64,000 bases of DNA, taken from NCBI GenBank assembly GCA_965199705.1, contig OZ241359.1, forward strand, positions 682,001 to 746,000. The letters run 5' to 3'. The translations under genes and the position numbers were made by a program. The notes below the pieces were generated by a model. That model worked only from the letters and a program-made list of their open reading frames with translations. It did not search any database and had not been told where the DNA came from. Position 1 is the first letter of the stretch, and every line of letters starts with the position of its first letter. Source of the stretch: Azophilus sp965199705. GTDB taxonomy: Bacteria; Pseudomonadota; Gammaproteobacteria; Pseudomonadales; Azotimanducaceae. Below are positions 51,423-59,800 of this stretch, one piece after another.

Positions 51423-52049
51423 TCAGCACTGGCCGTCCCAGCGACTGAAGGCGTCCAGCAGGCGCAAACCGACCCGCCCACTCTTTTCCGGGTGAAACTG
51501 CACGCCCAGATAGTTGTCCTGGCCGACAGCCGCCGCAAATTCCGTTTCGTAGGTGGTGCGGGCGTACACCTGTGCTGCGTCCGCCGGAGTCGGGTAGTAG
51601 GCGTGTACGAAGTAGAATTCGTCTCCTGGTTCGATACTGTCGAGCAGCGGGTGCGGGCGCGTCGGGGTGACCTGGTTCCAGCCCATGTGCGGCACCTTCA
51701 GGTCCGGGCTGTTGAACCGAAAGCGCCTGGTGCTGCCCTTGATCAGCCCAAGCGTGCGGGTTTCCGATTCTTCCGAGCAGTCGAGCGAGATTTGCAGGCC
51801 CAGGCAGATGCCGAGCAGAGGTGTGCCAGCAGCGAGCGCGGCACGCAGGGCTTCGTCCAGCCCGTTCTCTCGAAGGCTGCACATGGCGCTGCCGGCAGCG
51901 CCGACGCCGGGGAAGATGATGCGCTTCGCAGCCCGGACCTGCGCCGGGTCCCGGCTGATGATCGCTGTTGCGCCAACTTCGGCGCAGGCCCGCTGCACGC
52001 TGCGCAGATTGCCGGCGTCATAATCGACGATGACGATGGAATTGGTCAC
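51423..52049 (-). CDS. hisH: Imidazole glycerol phosphate synthase subunit HisH
   Basis: HisH is the class I glutamine amidotransferase subunit that supplies ammonia to HisF. The catalytic cysteine is in LLGICLGLQISL, and the His and Glu are in GVQFHPEKSG. The N-terminus VIVDYDAGNLRSV is typical. GTG 52049 is preferred; TTG 52058 would add three residues. The gene is divergent from hemH across 123 bp and precedes hisF. Confidence 0.94.
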   Translation of the reverse strand: MTNSIVIVDYDAGNLRSVQRACAEVGATAIISRDPAQVRAAKRIIFPGVGAAGSAMCSLRENGLDEALRAALAAGTPLLGICLGLQISLDCSEESETRTLGLIKGSTRRFRFNSPDLKVPHMGWNQVTPTRPHPLLDSIEPGDEFYFVHAYYPTPADAAQVYARTTYETEFAAAVGQDNYLGVQFHPEKSGRVGLRLLDAFSRWDGQC

Positions 52050-52140
52050 TTGGCGCAACCGCCCGCAAGGTTGCCGGCAAGGGTATCAAATGCGTCAAGG
52101 CTGCCCATCTTGCGGTGGCCCCTGTGATACCCTCGCCGGC

Positions 52141-52176
52141 ATGTCTGTTCGCGATTCTGGCGCATCAGCCGCATGA
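52141..52176 (+). other. Candidate 11-codon leader ORF coupled to hemH
   Basis: ATG 52141 opens MSVRDSGASAA, whose TGA (52174-52176) overlaps the hemH ATG (52173) as ATGA. A possible extended -10 (TGTGATACC) ends nine bases before it. hemH has no clear Shine-Dalgarno of its own. This resembles the moaC arrangement at 3592, but a chance frame is possible. Confidence 0.25.
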
Positions 52177-53180
52177 GCCGGGGGATACTGCTGCTGAATC
52201 TCGGCACGCCGGATGCGCCGACCACGTCGGCCGTCCGCCGCTATCTCAACGAATTTCTCATGGACCCGCATGTGATCACGCTGCCCTGGCCGCTGCGCCG
52301 GCTGCTGGTGAGCGCATTCGTGCTTCCGTTTCGTCCAAGCCGCACGGCGCGCGCTTATCAGGCCATCTGGACGGATGCGGGCTCGCCTCTGCTGTGCCAA
52401 ACCCGGCAACTTACCGAGCGTCTTGCCAGCAGCCTGGACATGCCTTGCGAGTTTGCCATGCGCTACGGCAGCCCCGATATCACAGCCGCCCTGACGCGCC
52501 TCAGCCAGGCCGGTTGCCGCGAGCTGCTGGCCATACCCCTCTTCCCGCAACACGCGGATTCAACGCGCAGCACGGCGATCAAGGCGGTTCGCAAACGGCT
52601 TCCACAAGACATGACGCTTGCCGTGCTGCCGCCCTTTTACCAGCGCCGCGCCTACATCGAATCCCAGGCGCTGGTGATCGAACGGCATCTGCCCGATCCC
52701 TTCGATCATCTCCTCCTGAGCTATCACGGCCTGCCACTGCAACATCTCAAACGCGCCGACCCGACCGGCAGCCACTGCCTCGCCAGCGCCGAATGTTGCG
52801 ATCAGGCTTCTCCAGCCCATGCCACCTGCTATCGACATCAATGTTACGCCACCAGCCACGCGCTCGCGGCCCGGCTGCGCCTGGCGCCGGAGCAGGTATC
52901 TGTCAGCTTTCAGTCGCGCCTGGGATCAACGCCCTGGATTTCGCCATACACGGACCAGGTGCTGACGCAACTGCCGGAGCGCGATGTGCGTCATCTGGCT
53001 GTCGCCTGCCCTGCCTTTGTTGCGGACAATCTGGAAACGCTGGAAGAAATCGGCATACGGGGCAGGGCTGCCTTCCTGGCGGCGGGCGGCGCGTCCTTCA
53101 CGCTGATTCCCTGCCTGAATGACATGCCGGAGTGGGTGCAAGCGCTCGCCGGCTGGATCAAGCGGGAGCCGGCAGGGTAG
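52173..53180 (+). CDS. hemH: Ferrochelatase HemH with internal cysteine cluster
   Basis: HemH inserts ferrous iron into protoporphyrin IX to make heme. The catalytic histidine is in LLSYHGLPLQ (about 182-191), and SFQSRLGSTPWISPYTD and CPAFVADNLETLEEI are conserved. Length is 335. Between these lies a Cys-rich insert with C202, C208, C209, C219 and C224. Some bacterial ferrochelatases carry internal cysteines that bind a [2Fe-2S] cluster; whether these do is an inference. The N-terminus MSRGILLLNLGTPD fits the family start. Confidence 0.94.
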   Translation: MSRGILLLNLGTPDAPTTSAVRRYLNEFLMDPHVITLPWPLRRLLVSAFVLPFRPSRTARAYQAIWTDAGSPLLCQTRQLTERLASSLDMPCEFAMRYGSPDITAALTRLSQAGCRELLAIPLFPQHADSTRSTAIKAVRKRLPQDMTLAVLPPFYQRRAYIESQALVIERHLPDPFDHLLLSYHGLPLQHLKRADPTGSHCLASAECCDQASPAHATCYRHQCYATSHALAARLRLAPEQVSVSFQSRLGSTPWISPYTDQVLTQLPERDVRHLAVACPAFVADNLETLEEIGIRGRAAFLAAGGASFTLIPCLNDMPEWVQALAGWIKREPAG

Positions 53181-53223
53181 GGCAGGTGCTCTGTGTCACG
53201 AAGATGCTGTCGTCGGTTCCAGG

Positions 53224-54159
53224 CTACATGGCTGCCCTGAACTGCTCGAACCTGTGCGCCAGCCGTTCGCGGTCAGGGTAGTCTCTTCTCCGGGCCGGCA
53301 GTCGGATGCGATGGCCATTGATGGCCTTGAGCGCCTCAAGCGTCGGGCCGTCACGCTGTGCGAGAAGCTGCTCCGATACATGGACGACATAGTCCGGGTC
53401 GACCCCGATCAAGGCGCCGTCGAATGCAGCATGGTGAATTTTTGACAGCGGCAGACCGTTGGGCACTATGGGTTGCCCAAGGGTCTGGTGACGATCCTCG
53501 ACGATGTGGGCGGCGTCGATCAATCTTGGCTCGGCCAACCCGGAGATTGCACATCGGTTCTGGTAGGCGTCGAGAAGCGCCTGCCTGAAAGACGCCTGAT
53601 GCGCCCGTTGCCGCGCCTCAAGCAGGTAATGGCGGCGCTCTTCCCGCGCCTCCAGGGGAGCGGGTCCAGCCGCGCTTTGCCTGGCATCCGCCTTCCCGGG
53701 GCCAACCTGGCAGCGGTTCCGAGGCCAATCCCATCCATAAATGTATGCCGGCGCGATCGCCTGATAGCGGCCCGGAGAGATGCCGAGAAAGTAGATGATC
53801 GGGATTCGCTCCTGCCACGCTGTTCTGAGAAGCTGGTTGTCCGCGTGCGAAGCGCCGCCCCGCCTGAACGCGTAGTGGAAGTCTTCACCTGATGGCAGCG
53901 CGCGCTCGTAAAGGCGTTGATCGTCGTACCAGTAGCGCCTGCCGGTTCGCGGCACAACCGTCTTGATCGAAAGCAGCGTCTGCATCTGCCTTGGTTTGAA
54001 GATTCCCTTGGCGCGCGTGGCGAGGTGCACCTGCTCGCCGTCGAACACGAATCCGGCTTCGATCTGGGCGGCCGTCAGCGTGCCATGCTGTTGTTCGAGC
54101 AATCTCACGTGCTCGAACGCTTGCAGGCGAATTCTGGTGTCAAGCTCTGGCTCAGGCAT
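53224..54159 (-). CDS. HNH endonuclease (predicted restriction endonuclease type)
   Basis: This 311-residue protein has a C-terminal HNH nuclease: CAISGLAEPRLIDAAHIV (about 206-223) holds the central His, then GLPLSKIHHAAFDGALIGVD provides the second His/Asn half. The N-terminal 150 residues (QAFEHVRLLEQQHG to GRYQAIAPAYIYG) match the accessory region found with HNH domains in predicted restriction endonucleases. ATG 54159 is preferred to a TTG at 54234. No methyltransferase adjoins it, so it may be a solitary or modification-dependent enzyme. It is convergent with hemH and divergent from the exported methyltransferase. Confidence 0.78.
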   Translation of the reverse strand: MPEPELDTRIRLQAFEHVRLLEQQHGTLTAAQIEAGFVFDGEQVHLATRAKGIFKPRQMQTLLSIKTVVPRTGRRYWYDDQRLYERALPSGEDFHYAFRRGGASHADNQLLRTAWQERIPIIYFLGISPGRYQAIAPAYIYGWDWPRNRCQVGPGKADARQSAAGPAPLEAREERRHYLLEARQRAHQASFRQALLDAYQNRCAISGLAEPRLIDAAHIVEDRHQTLGQPIVPNGLPLSKIHHAAFDGALIGVDPDYVVHVSEQLLAQRDGPTLEALKAINGHRIRLPARRRDYPDRERLAHRFEQFRAAM

Positions 54160-54217
54160 CGCTGCTCGTCGTCTTGCCAGGCGGGCTCGCCTCGGTGTAA
54201 TAGCCGACTGATTCGAC

Positions 54218-54245
54218 TTTACACGCCGGGCCAATCACCTACAAT
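54218..54245 (+). promoter_or_regulatory. Sigma-70 promoter for the exported methyltransferase
   Basis: TTTACA (54218-54223) and TACAAT (54240-54245) are spaced by 16 nt, a good sigma-70 match. The start would be near 54252, ahead of ATG 54278. Confidence 0.55.
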
Positions 54246-54277
54246 GGCGGCCCTTGATGCACGGATGGCAGGGTTTC

Positions 54278-55021
54278 ATGCACAGACTGACCACGGCAGG
54301 CGTTGTCGCGTTGCTCCTCGCGGCTTTTTCGACACAGGCCCGGGCTGATCTGGCGGAAGCGGTTGCAGAGGCGCTGAAGAGCGAGATTCGCAGCGAACAA
54401 GAGCGCGCCCGGGACGCGAATCGCAAGCCGGCCGAAACCCTGGCGTTCTTTCGTATGCAGCCGGATATGCGCGTGCTGGAACTCATGCCGGGGCGTGGCG
54501 GTTGGTACACGAAAATCCTGGCGCCGGTGCTTTACGATGCCGGCGAACTCTTTCTCAGCATCGGCACGGACCGGGTGCAGGCAAGCCTGCTTGGGCAGCC
54601 GGGGTTCGATCGGGTCAAGGTGATCGAAGCCGATGGCGAATTTCGCCGGTCAGGTCGGCAATTTGAAGGGCTGTCCTTCAAGGCCGAGGGCATGGACCTG
54701 GTGTTGACCTTTCGCAACCTGCATAACTTCACGGCTGCCGGACGCAAGGCGATCAATGCGTCGGTATTTGCTGCATTGAAGTCCGGCGGCTACTACGGCG
54801 TGATTGATCATACGCGACGCCACATGCAGGAGGATAATTTCGAGAACTGGCGGCGGCTTGATCCGGTGTTGGCGATCCGCGAGATCGAGGCCGCAGGCTT
54901 CGACTTCGTGGATTATTCCACCTTGCATTACCGGCTTGATGACGAGCTGCGCTATGAGGTCGGTCGCCGTTCCGTCAGTGGCAATTCCGACCGGTTTACG
55001 TTGTTGTTTCAGAAGCCCTGA
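54278..55021 (+). CDS. Exported SAM-dependent methyltransferase-like protein
   Basis: The 247-residue protein has a signal peptide (MHRLTTAGVVALLLAAFSTQ, cut after ARA) and then a class I methyltransferase fold: RVLELMPGRGGWYTKILAPV is the SAM-binding motif I region and VIDHTRRHM a later strand. Signal peptides are odd for SAM enzymes because SAM is not known in the periplasm, yet this group of predicted methyltransferases is widespread in Proteobacteria. It may bind another ligand. ATG 54278 has AGGG 5 nt upstream; an in-frame ATG at 54257 would spoil the signal n-region little. The substrate is unknown. Confidence 0.75.
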   Translation: MHRLTTAGVVALLLAAFSTQARADLAEAVAEALKSEIRSEQERARDANRKPAETLAFFRMQPDMRVLELMPGRGGWYTKILAPVLYDAGELFLSIGTDRVQASLLGQPGFDRVKVIEADGEFRRSGRQFEGLSFKAEGMDLVLTFRNLHNFTAAGRKAINASVFAALKSGGYYGVIDHTRRHMQEDNFENWRRLDPVLAIREIEAAGFDFVDYSTLHYRLDDELRYEVGRRSVSGNSDRFTLLFQKP

Positions 55022-55034
55022 GGCGCGCCAGGGA

Positions 55035-55892
55035 TCAGACAAACTGCCCGGCCTCGGCCACAATCGCCTGGTAGAAGTTTCGCACTACCGGCCTTGAGAA
55101 CATCGACTTGCGCGCCACGAAGCGCACCGGCCTGTGCAGGCCCTGACGATGCACCGGAATCAGCAACTTTGCATCGATCCCCAGGGTGCGGGCAACGCCC
55201 ATCGGCACCAGCCCGTGGCCGAACCCGGCCAGCGCCATCTGCGCCACCGAGAAGAAGGATTCAAGCGACGCGTTGCGATGCAGGTTGAGGCGTCGCATGT
55301 CTTCTTCGATGGAAGCCCAAGCCCCGGAACGGCTCTCGATGGTGAGCACATTGATCGCTTCGTCTGGCTGCGGCTGCCAGGTTTCCAGCGCGGCAGGGAT
55401 AATCACCATCGGTTCGCGGACGATGATTTCGCTGCGCAGGTCCGCCTCGGCGTCGGCGTAGCCAGTGCAGATACCAACCATGTACTCACCGGAACGCAGG
55501 CGGTCGAGCACCACCGGTGAGCGCTGTGCGTGGAAGCTCAGCTGCACGTGCGGCATCCGGGCGGAGACAGCTGCGAACAGCGCCGGTCCCCAGCTTGCCA
55601 GGATGGCCTCTGAAACCCCCAGGATGATCCGGCGCCTGTGTTGTGTCTCCGCCTCCAGCGCCAGCCCCCGAAGCTCGCTCACCAGCGCCGCTGCCTGTTC
55701 TGTCAGGCGATTGCCCTGAGGGGTCAGCGCCACTCGCCGACCCTGACGTTCGGTCAGGCTCTGGCCATAGTGGCGCTCCAGAGCCGCAATTCGCTTGCTC
55801 ACGGCTGATTGCGAAATCCCCAAGGCCGTGGCAGTTTCGCGCATGGTGCCGGTGCGAGACAGCGTTATCAGCGTCTCCAGGTTGTCAAGCAT
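55035..55892 (-). CDS. LysR-family transcriptional regulator
   Basis: The 285-residue protein has an N-terminal winged HTH (MLDNLETLITL, ATALGISQSAVSKRIAALER, about 20-39) and a C-terminal effector domain (RRRIILGVSEAILASW to the end). ATG 55892 overlaps the last 8 nt of the upstream deacetylase-family gene, so it is the last gene of the carboxylase operon. LysR regulators often act on neighbouring genes, so control of the carboxylase is a fair guess. The ligand is unknown. Confidence 0.88.
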   Translation of the reverse strand: MLDNLETLITLSRTGTMRETATALGISQSAVSKRIAALERHYGQSLTERQGRRVALTPQGNRLTEQAAALVSELRGLALEAETQHRRRIILGVSEAILASWGPALFAAVSARMPHVQLSFHAQRSPVVLDRLRSGEYMVGICTGYADAEADLRSEIIVREPMVIIPAALETWQPQPDEAINVLTIESRSGAWASIEEDMRRLNLHRNASLESFFSVAQMALAGFGHGLVPMGVARTLGIDAKLLIPVHRQGLHRPVRFVARKSMFSRPVVRNFYQAIVAEAGQFV

Positions 55893-56802
55893 CGGCTTCG
55901 ACCAGCGCCGCCACATGGACCACGACAGAACGGCCCAGTGCCGGTAGATCGTAGCCACCCTCCAGCGCGGATACGATCCGCCCCCCGGCGTGCTCGTCCG
56001 CCAGATCGGCAATGAACTCGGTCACCCATCGAAAGTCCGATTCGTTCAGGCAAAGTCCACCCAATGGGTCTGCCTGGTGTGCGTCGAACCCGGCCGAGAT
56101 CAGGATCAGATCGGGTTTGTGCGCTTGCACTGCCGGCGCCCAGTCCCGTTCCAGCGCCCGCCGGAACGCAGCGCCGGCCGTGCCCTCGGGCAGCGGCGTA
56201 TTGACGATATTGGGTCTGTCGATGGCGAAGTGGCGCGAGGGATAAAAGGGATGCTGGAAGCTCGAACACACCAGCGCGTCCGGGCGCTCCTTGAAGATGT
56301 CCACTGTGCCGTTGCCGTGGTGTACATCGAAATCGAGAATTGCGACCCGGTCCACCTGTTGCAGCGCCCGTTCGGCGCCAAGCGCGATGCTGTTGTAAAA
56401 GCAGAATCCCATCGCGGTATCGGCTTCAGCGTGGTGGCCGGGCGGTCGGACGGCGCAGAAAGCGCGTCTGTGCGGCCCAGCAAGAACTGCTTCGACGGCG
56501 CTTGATACGGCGCCGGCGGCCAGTGCCGCTGCCGACAGGCTGTACGGGTTCAGCAGCGTGTCGCCGTCCAGATGAACCAGGCCAGAGGCGGGCGCCAGGG
56601 CGTCCAGATGCGCGAGCAGGGCGTCGCCGTGCAGATCGGCCAGCGCTGTCCGGGTGATCGGTTCGGCCTCCAGAGATTCCAGACGCGCCAGCAGACCCGA
56701 CTGACCGAGCGCTTGCTGAACCGCGCGCAGCCGGTCCGGGCGCTCGGGATGCTGCGGCCCGACATCATGCAGCAGGAGAGCCTCGTGGCTGTAGTAGAGC
56801 AT
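55885..56802 (-). CDS. Histone deacetylase-family hydrolase (AcuC/acetylpolyamine amidohydrolase-like)
   Basis: This 305-residue enzyme has the zinc amidohydrolase motifs of the arginase-deacetylase fold: VRPPGHHAEADTAMGFCFYN with the catalytic His pair, ILDFDVHHGNGTVDIF with Asp and His zinc ligands, ISAGFDAHQADPLGG with the third ligand and ALEGGYDLPAL with the catalytic Tyr. Bacterial members deacetylate proteins (AcuC on acetyl-CoA synthetase) or acetylpolyamines. ATG 56802 lies 7 nt past the stop of the giant carboxylase; a TTG at 56832 would overlap it. The pairing with a carboxylase suggests a role in acyl-group metabolism. Confidence 0.9.
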   Translation of the reverse strand: MLYYSHEALLLHDVGPQHPERPDRLRAVQQALGQSGLLARLESLEAEPITRTALADLHGDALLAHLDALAPASGLVHLDGDTLLNPYSLSAAALAAGAVSSAVEAVLAGPHRRAFCAVRPPGHHAEADTAMGFCFYNSIALGAERALQQVDRVAILDFDVHHGNGTVDIFKERPDALVCSSFQHPFYPSRHFAIDRPNIVNTPLPEGTAGAAFRRALERDWAPAVQAHKPDLILISAGFDAHQADPLGGLCLNESDFRWVTEFIADLADEHAGGRIVSALEGGYDLPALGRSVVVHVAALVEADA

Positions 56803-56809
56803 GGCGTGT

Positions 56810-59800
56810 TCAGGCGGCAGGGCGCTCCGCAACAGGCTTGACGACGAACAGTAGATCGCCGGCGTTTACCTGCTGGCCGCTGCTCAGATTCACGCGCGTC
56901 ACTTCAAATTGCTGCTCCGGGTCATAGAGGCAGGCGTCGCCATTGAAGTCTTTCAGCGCCAGCGGCGTGAAGATCTTCATGGCTTCGAGTTGGCAGAGGG
57001 TGGCGTCCACCGATACGCGCTCCCCGACGCTGACAAAATCCGGCTCGGAAGGCGAGGGGGTGGTGTAGAACACGGCCGCTGCCGGCGACAACACCTTGAG
57101 TTCCTGGCTGTCCTCGATACGAATGCTGTCGAGATCGAAGCCGGCATCCGCATCGCCTGCAGCTGCTTCGATCTCCGCTATCAGGCGGCCCGTATCAGTG
57201 CGTTTGAAGAATTCTGGCAGATAGTTGGTGTCGTAATTGCCGCGCCGGAAAACGTCATCGGCAAGCACTTGCAGCAGCAGGGGAATGTTGGTGCAGATGC
57301 CGGTGATGGAGACCCTTTCCAGATAGCCGAGAAGTTTGTCCATGGCGCTGTCTCGATCCTTGTCGTGGACGATCACCTGCGCAATCATGCTGTCGTAATA
57401 GGGTGAGATGAACTTGCCGGGGGCGGCGATGGTGATCACCTCGACGCCCGTCTCTGTTGGAAAGTGGGCTGACTCTATGGCGCCCGGATGCGGGCGGAAG
57501 ATCATGGCCCCGTTGCTGTCGAGGCTGACGCGCTCCGCATTGATTCTTGCTTCGATTGCGTAGCCCTTTTGCTTGACGCGCATGCGGCCGATGGACTCGC
57601 CGGCGGCGATGCGGAATTGTTCGCCCACGATATCCACGCCGGAAACCCACTCGGTTACCGGGTGCTCCACTTGCAGGCGGGTGTTCATCTCCATGAAATA
57701 GACTGCCTGGGCCTGAAGGTCGAAGATGAACTCCACCGTCCCGGCGCCCAGATAATTGACGGCATCGCCAATGGCGGCGGTGTAGTCGAGCACGTCCTGT
57801 TGCAGATGCTCCGGCAGGATGGTAGAGCCGGATTCCTCGAACACCTTCTGCTTGTCTCTCTGCACGCTGCAATCGCGCAAACCGAGCACGCGGCTGTTAC
57901 CGCGCCGGTCGCGCAGCAACTGCACCTCGATGTGGCGCAAGGAGGTGACGTACTTTTCCAGATAGACATCGCCGTTGCCAAAGGCAGCCCGGGCTTCGGC
58001 CTGCACCTGATGGAAGCGCTCGAAGAAGTCGGCTTCGCTTGTTGCTACCTGGATGCCCTTGCCGCCGCCGCCGTGCACGGCCTTGATCAGCACCGGATAG
58101 CCGATTTCGCGGGCCACTTCGGCGGCGCGCTCGATGTCCGTGAGAATGCCGTGGCTACCCGGCACCACCGGCACACCCAGGCTCAGCGCGGTGGCGATGG
58201 CGTTGGACTTGTTGCCCATCGTTTCCATGCTGCTGACCGGCGGGCCGATGAAGTTGATGCCGCGGCTGCGCGTGAGTTGCGCGAATTGCGCGCTCTCGGA
58301 GAGAAATCCGATGCCTGGATGCAGCGCGTCAACACCCTCTCGCACCGCAACGCTGAGTACGCTGCGGGCATTGAGATAGCTCTCATCCGGGGTGTTGCCG
58401 CCGATGCACACCAGCGTATCCCTGCGGCCGAGCTGATCGACTACAGCCGATTCCATGTCCGGGTCTGATTGCACCAGCACCACCTCGAGTTCCTTCTGCT
58501 GGGCTATCCGCACCAGCTTGGCGGCGGTGCAGCCTCGGGCATGAATCAGCAGCCGCTTGACGGGGCGAATCAGGCTGGCTTCCGTCGGCCTGGGCGCTGC
58601 TTGCAACACCTGCCTTTCCGGGTCCAGCACCCCGGCCAGCACGCGGTGAATCACCTGCGGCACCGTTTCCTTGGGCAGCGGGATGTCCGCATCGACCTGT
58701 CGCAGGGCGGCGTCGAGACCTTCGTGGAACGGGTGTTCGACCAGGCCCTGCATGGCTGTTTCGTTGGCGGACAGATAGTTGGCGAGTATCGAATTGAGCG
58801 GCAGATTGCTGGGCACCACAATCTGCCCGGCGAAGGGGATGCTGGCGCCGGAGAAATAGTAGGTCTGCGCCAATGGATGGGTGACAAAGCTGGCTTGCGC
58901 GCCGCCCGTGCAATCACCATAGCCGAATACAATGACAGGCAGGTCGTGGTCGCGCACGAAACGAGTAATGCGGTCGTTCACCGCAGCCATGGAAAAAAGG
59001 GCGCCTGCGCCTTCCTTGGTTTGCATGCCGCCGGAGGAGATGAAGCAGATCACCGGCAGCCCGCGTTCGGCGCAGAGCCGCAGCAGCCGACAGAACTTCT
59101 CGGCGCTGGCCATGTCGAAGGCGCCGGCCTGAAAGGCCACGTTAGACAGCACCAGGCCGCAGCGCACCGGGTTGCCGCCATCATTGAACGTGGCCAGCCC
59201 GGTGATGGCGCCACAGGGCGGCAGGCCACGCTTGAGTGCCGCCTCTATCGCCTGGCGGAATCCCGGGAAGGCGCATGGGTCTGAACTGATGCGCTCCGCA
59301 TAGACCTCCTCCCACTCCGAGAAGAAGGCGTCGATCAGATTCCGGTGGGTGAAGCGCACACCCTTGAACCGACCCAGGACATTCTGCATCTGCAAGTCCT
59401 GGTAGGCGATGTTGAGTCGGTACCAGAAGTCCTTGCGACGGCCAATGCGGCGTGGCGCGATGCGCCCGTTGTAGCGTTTGCCGCCGCGTTCAGAATGCAC
59501 GAAGGATTCGAGCAGGGTCTGGAACAGGGTGGTGACAACCACGAAGAGCGCGTCCGCCAGATGCGGGAAGCGTCGCCGCTTCCATTCTTCCACCGACTGA
59601 AAGAAATGCAGGCTGCGCGGCAGATCGGTGACGCGCAGGTACCAATCGAGCACCTGTTCCCGTAGCGCGGTGGTGGCGCCGGGCGCGTCCTGTTGTGGCT
59701 GCAATCTCGCCGCCGCGTCGGCAAGCGATTGCTCCAGCATCTGGCCAAGCGTGCCGCGTGACAGTGCTTGCGCCGATTGCGCCTCCTGCGCGATTTCGTC

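Noticed and set aside
53224..54159. HNH endonuclease plus exported methyltransferase as a restriction-modification pair
   Set aside because: The methyltransferase has a signal peptide and no DNA-methylase motifs, and the two genes are divergent.
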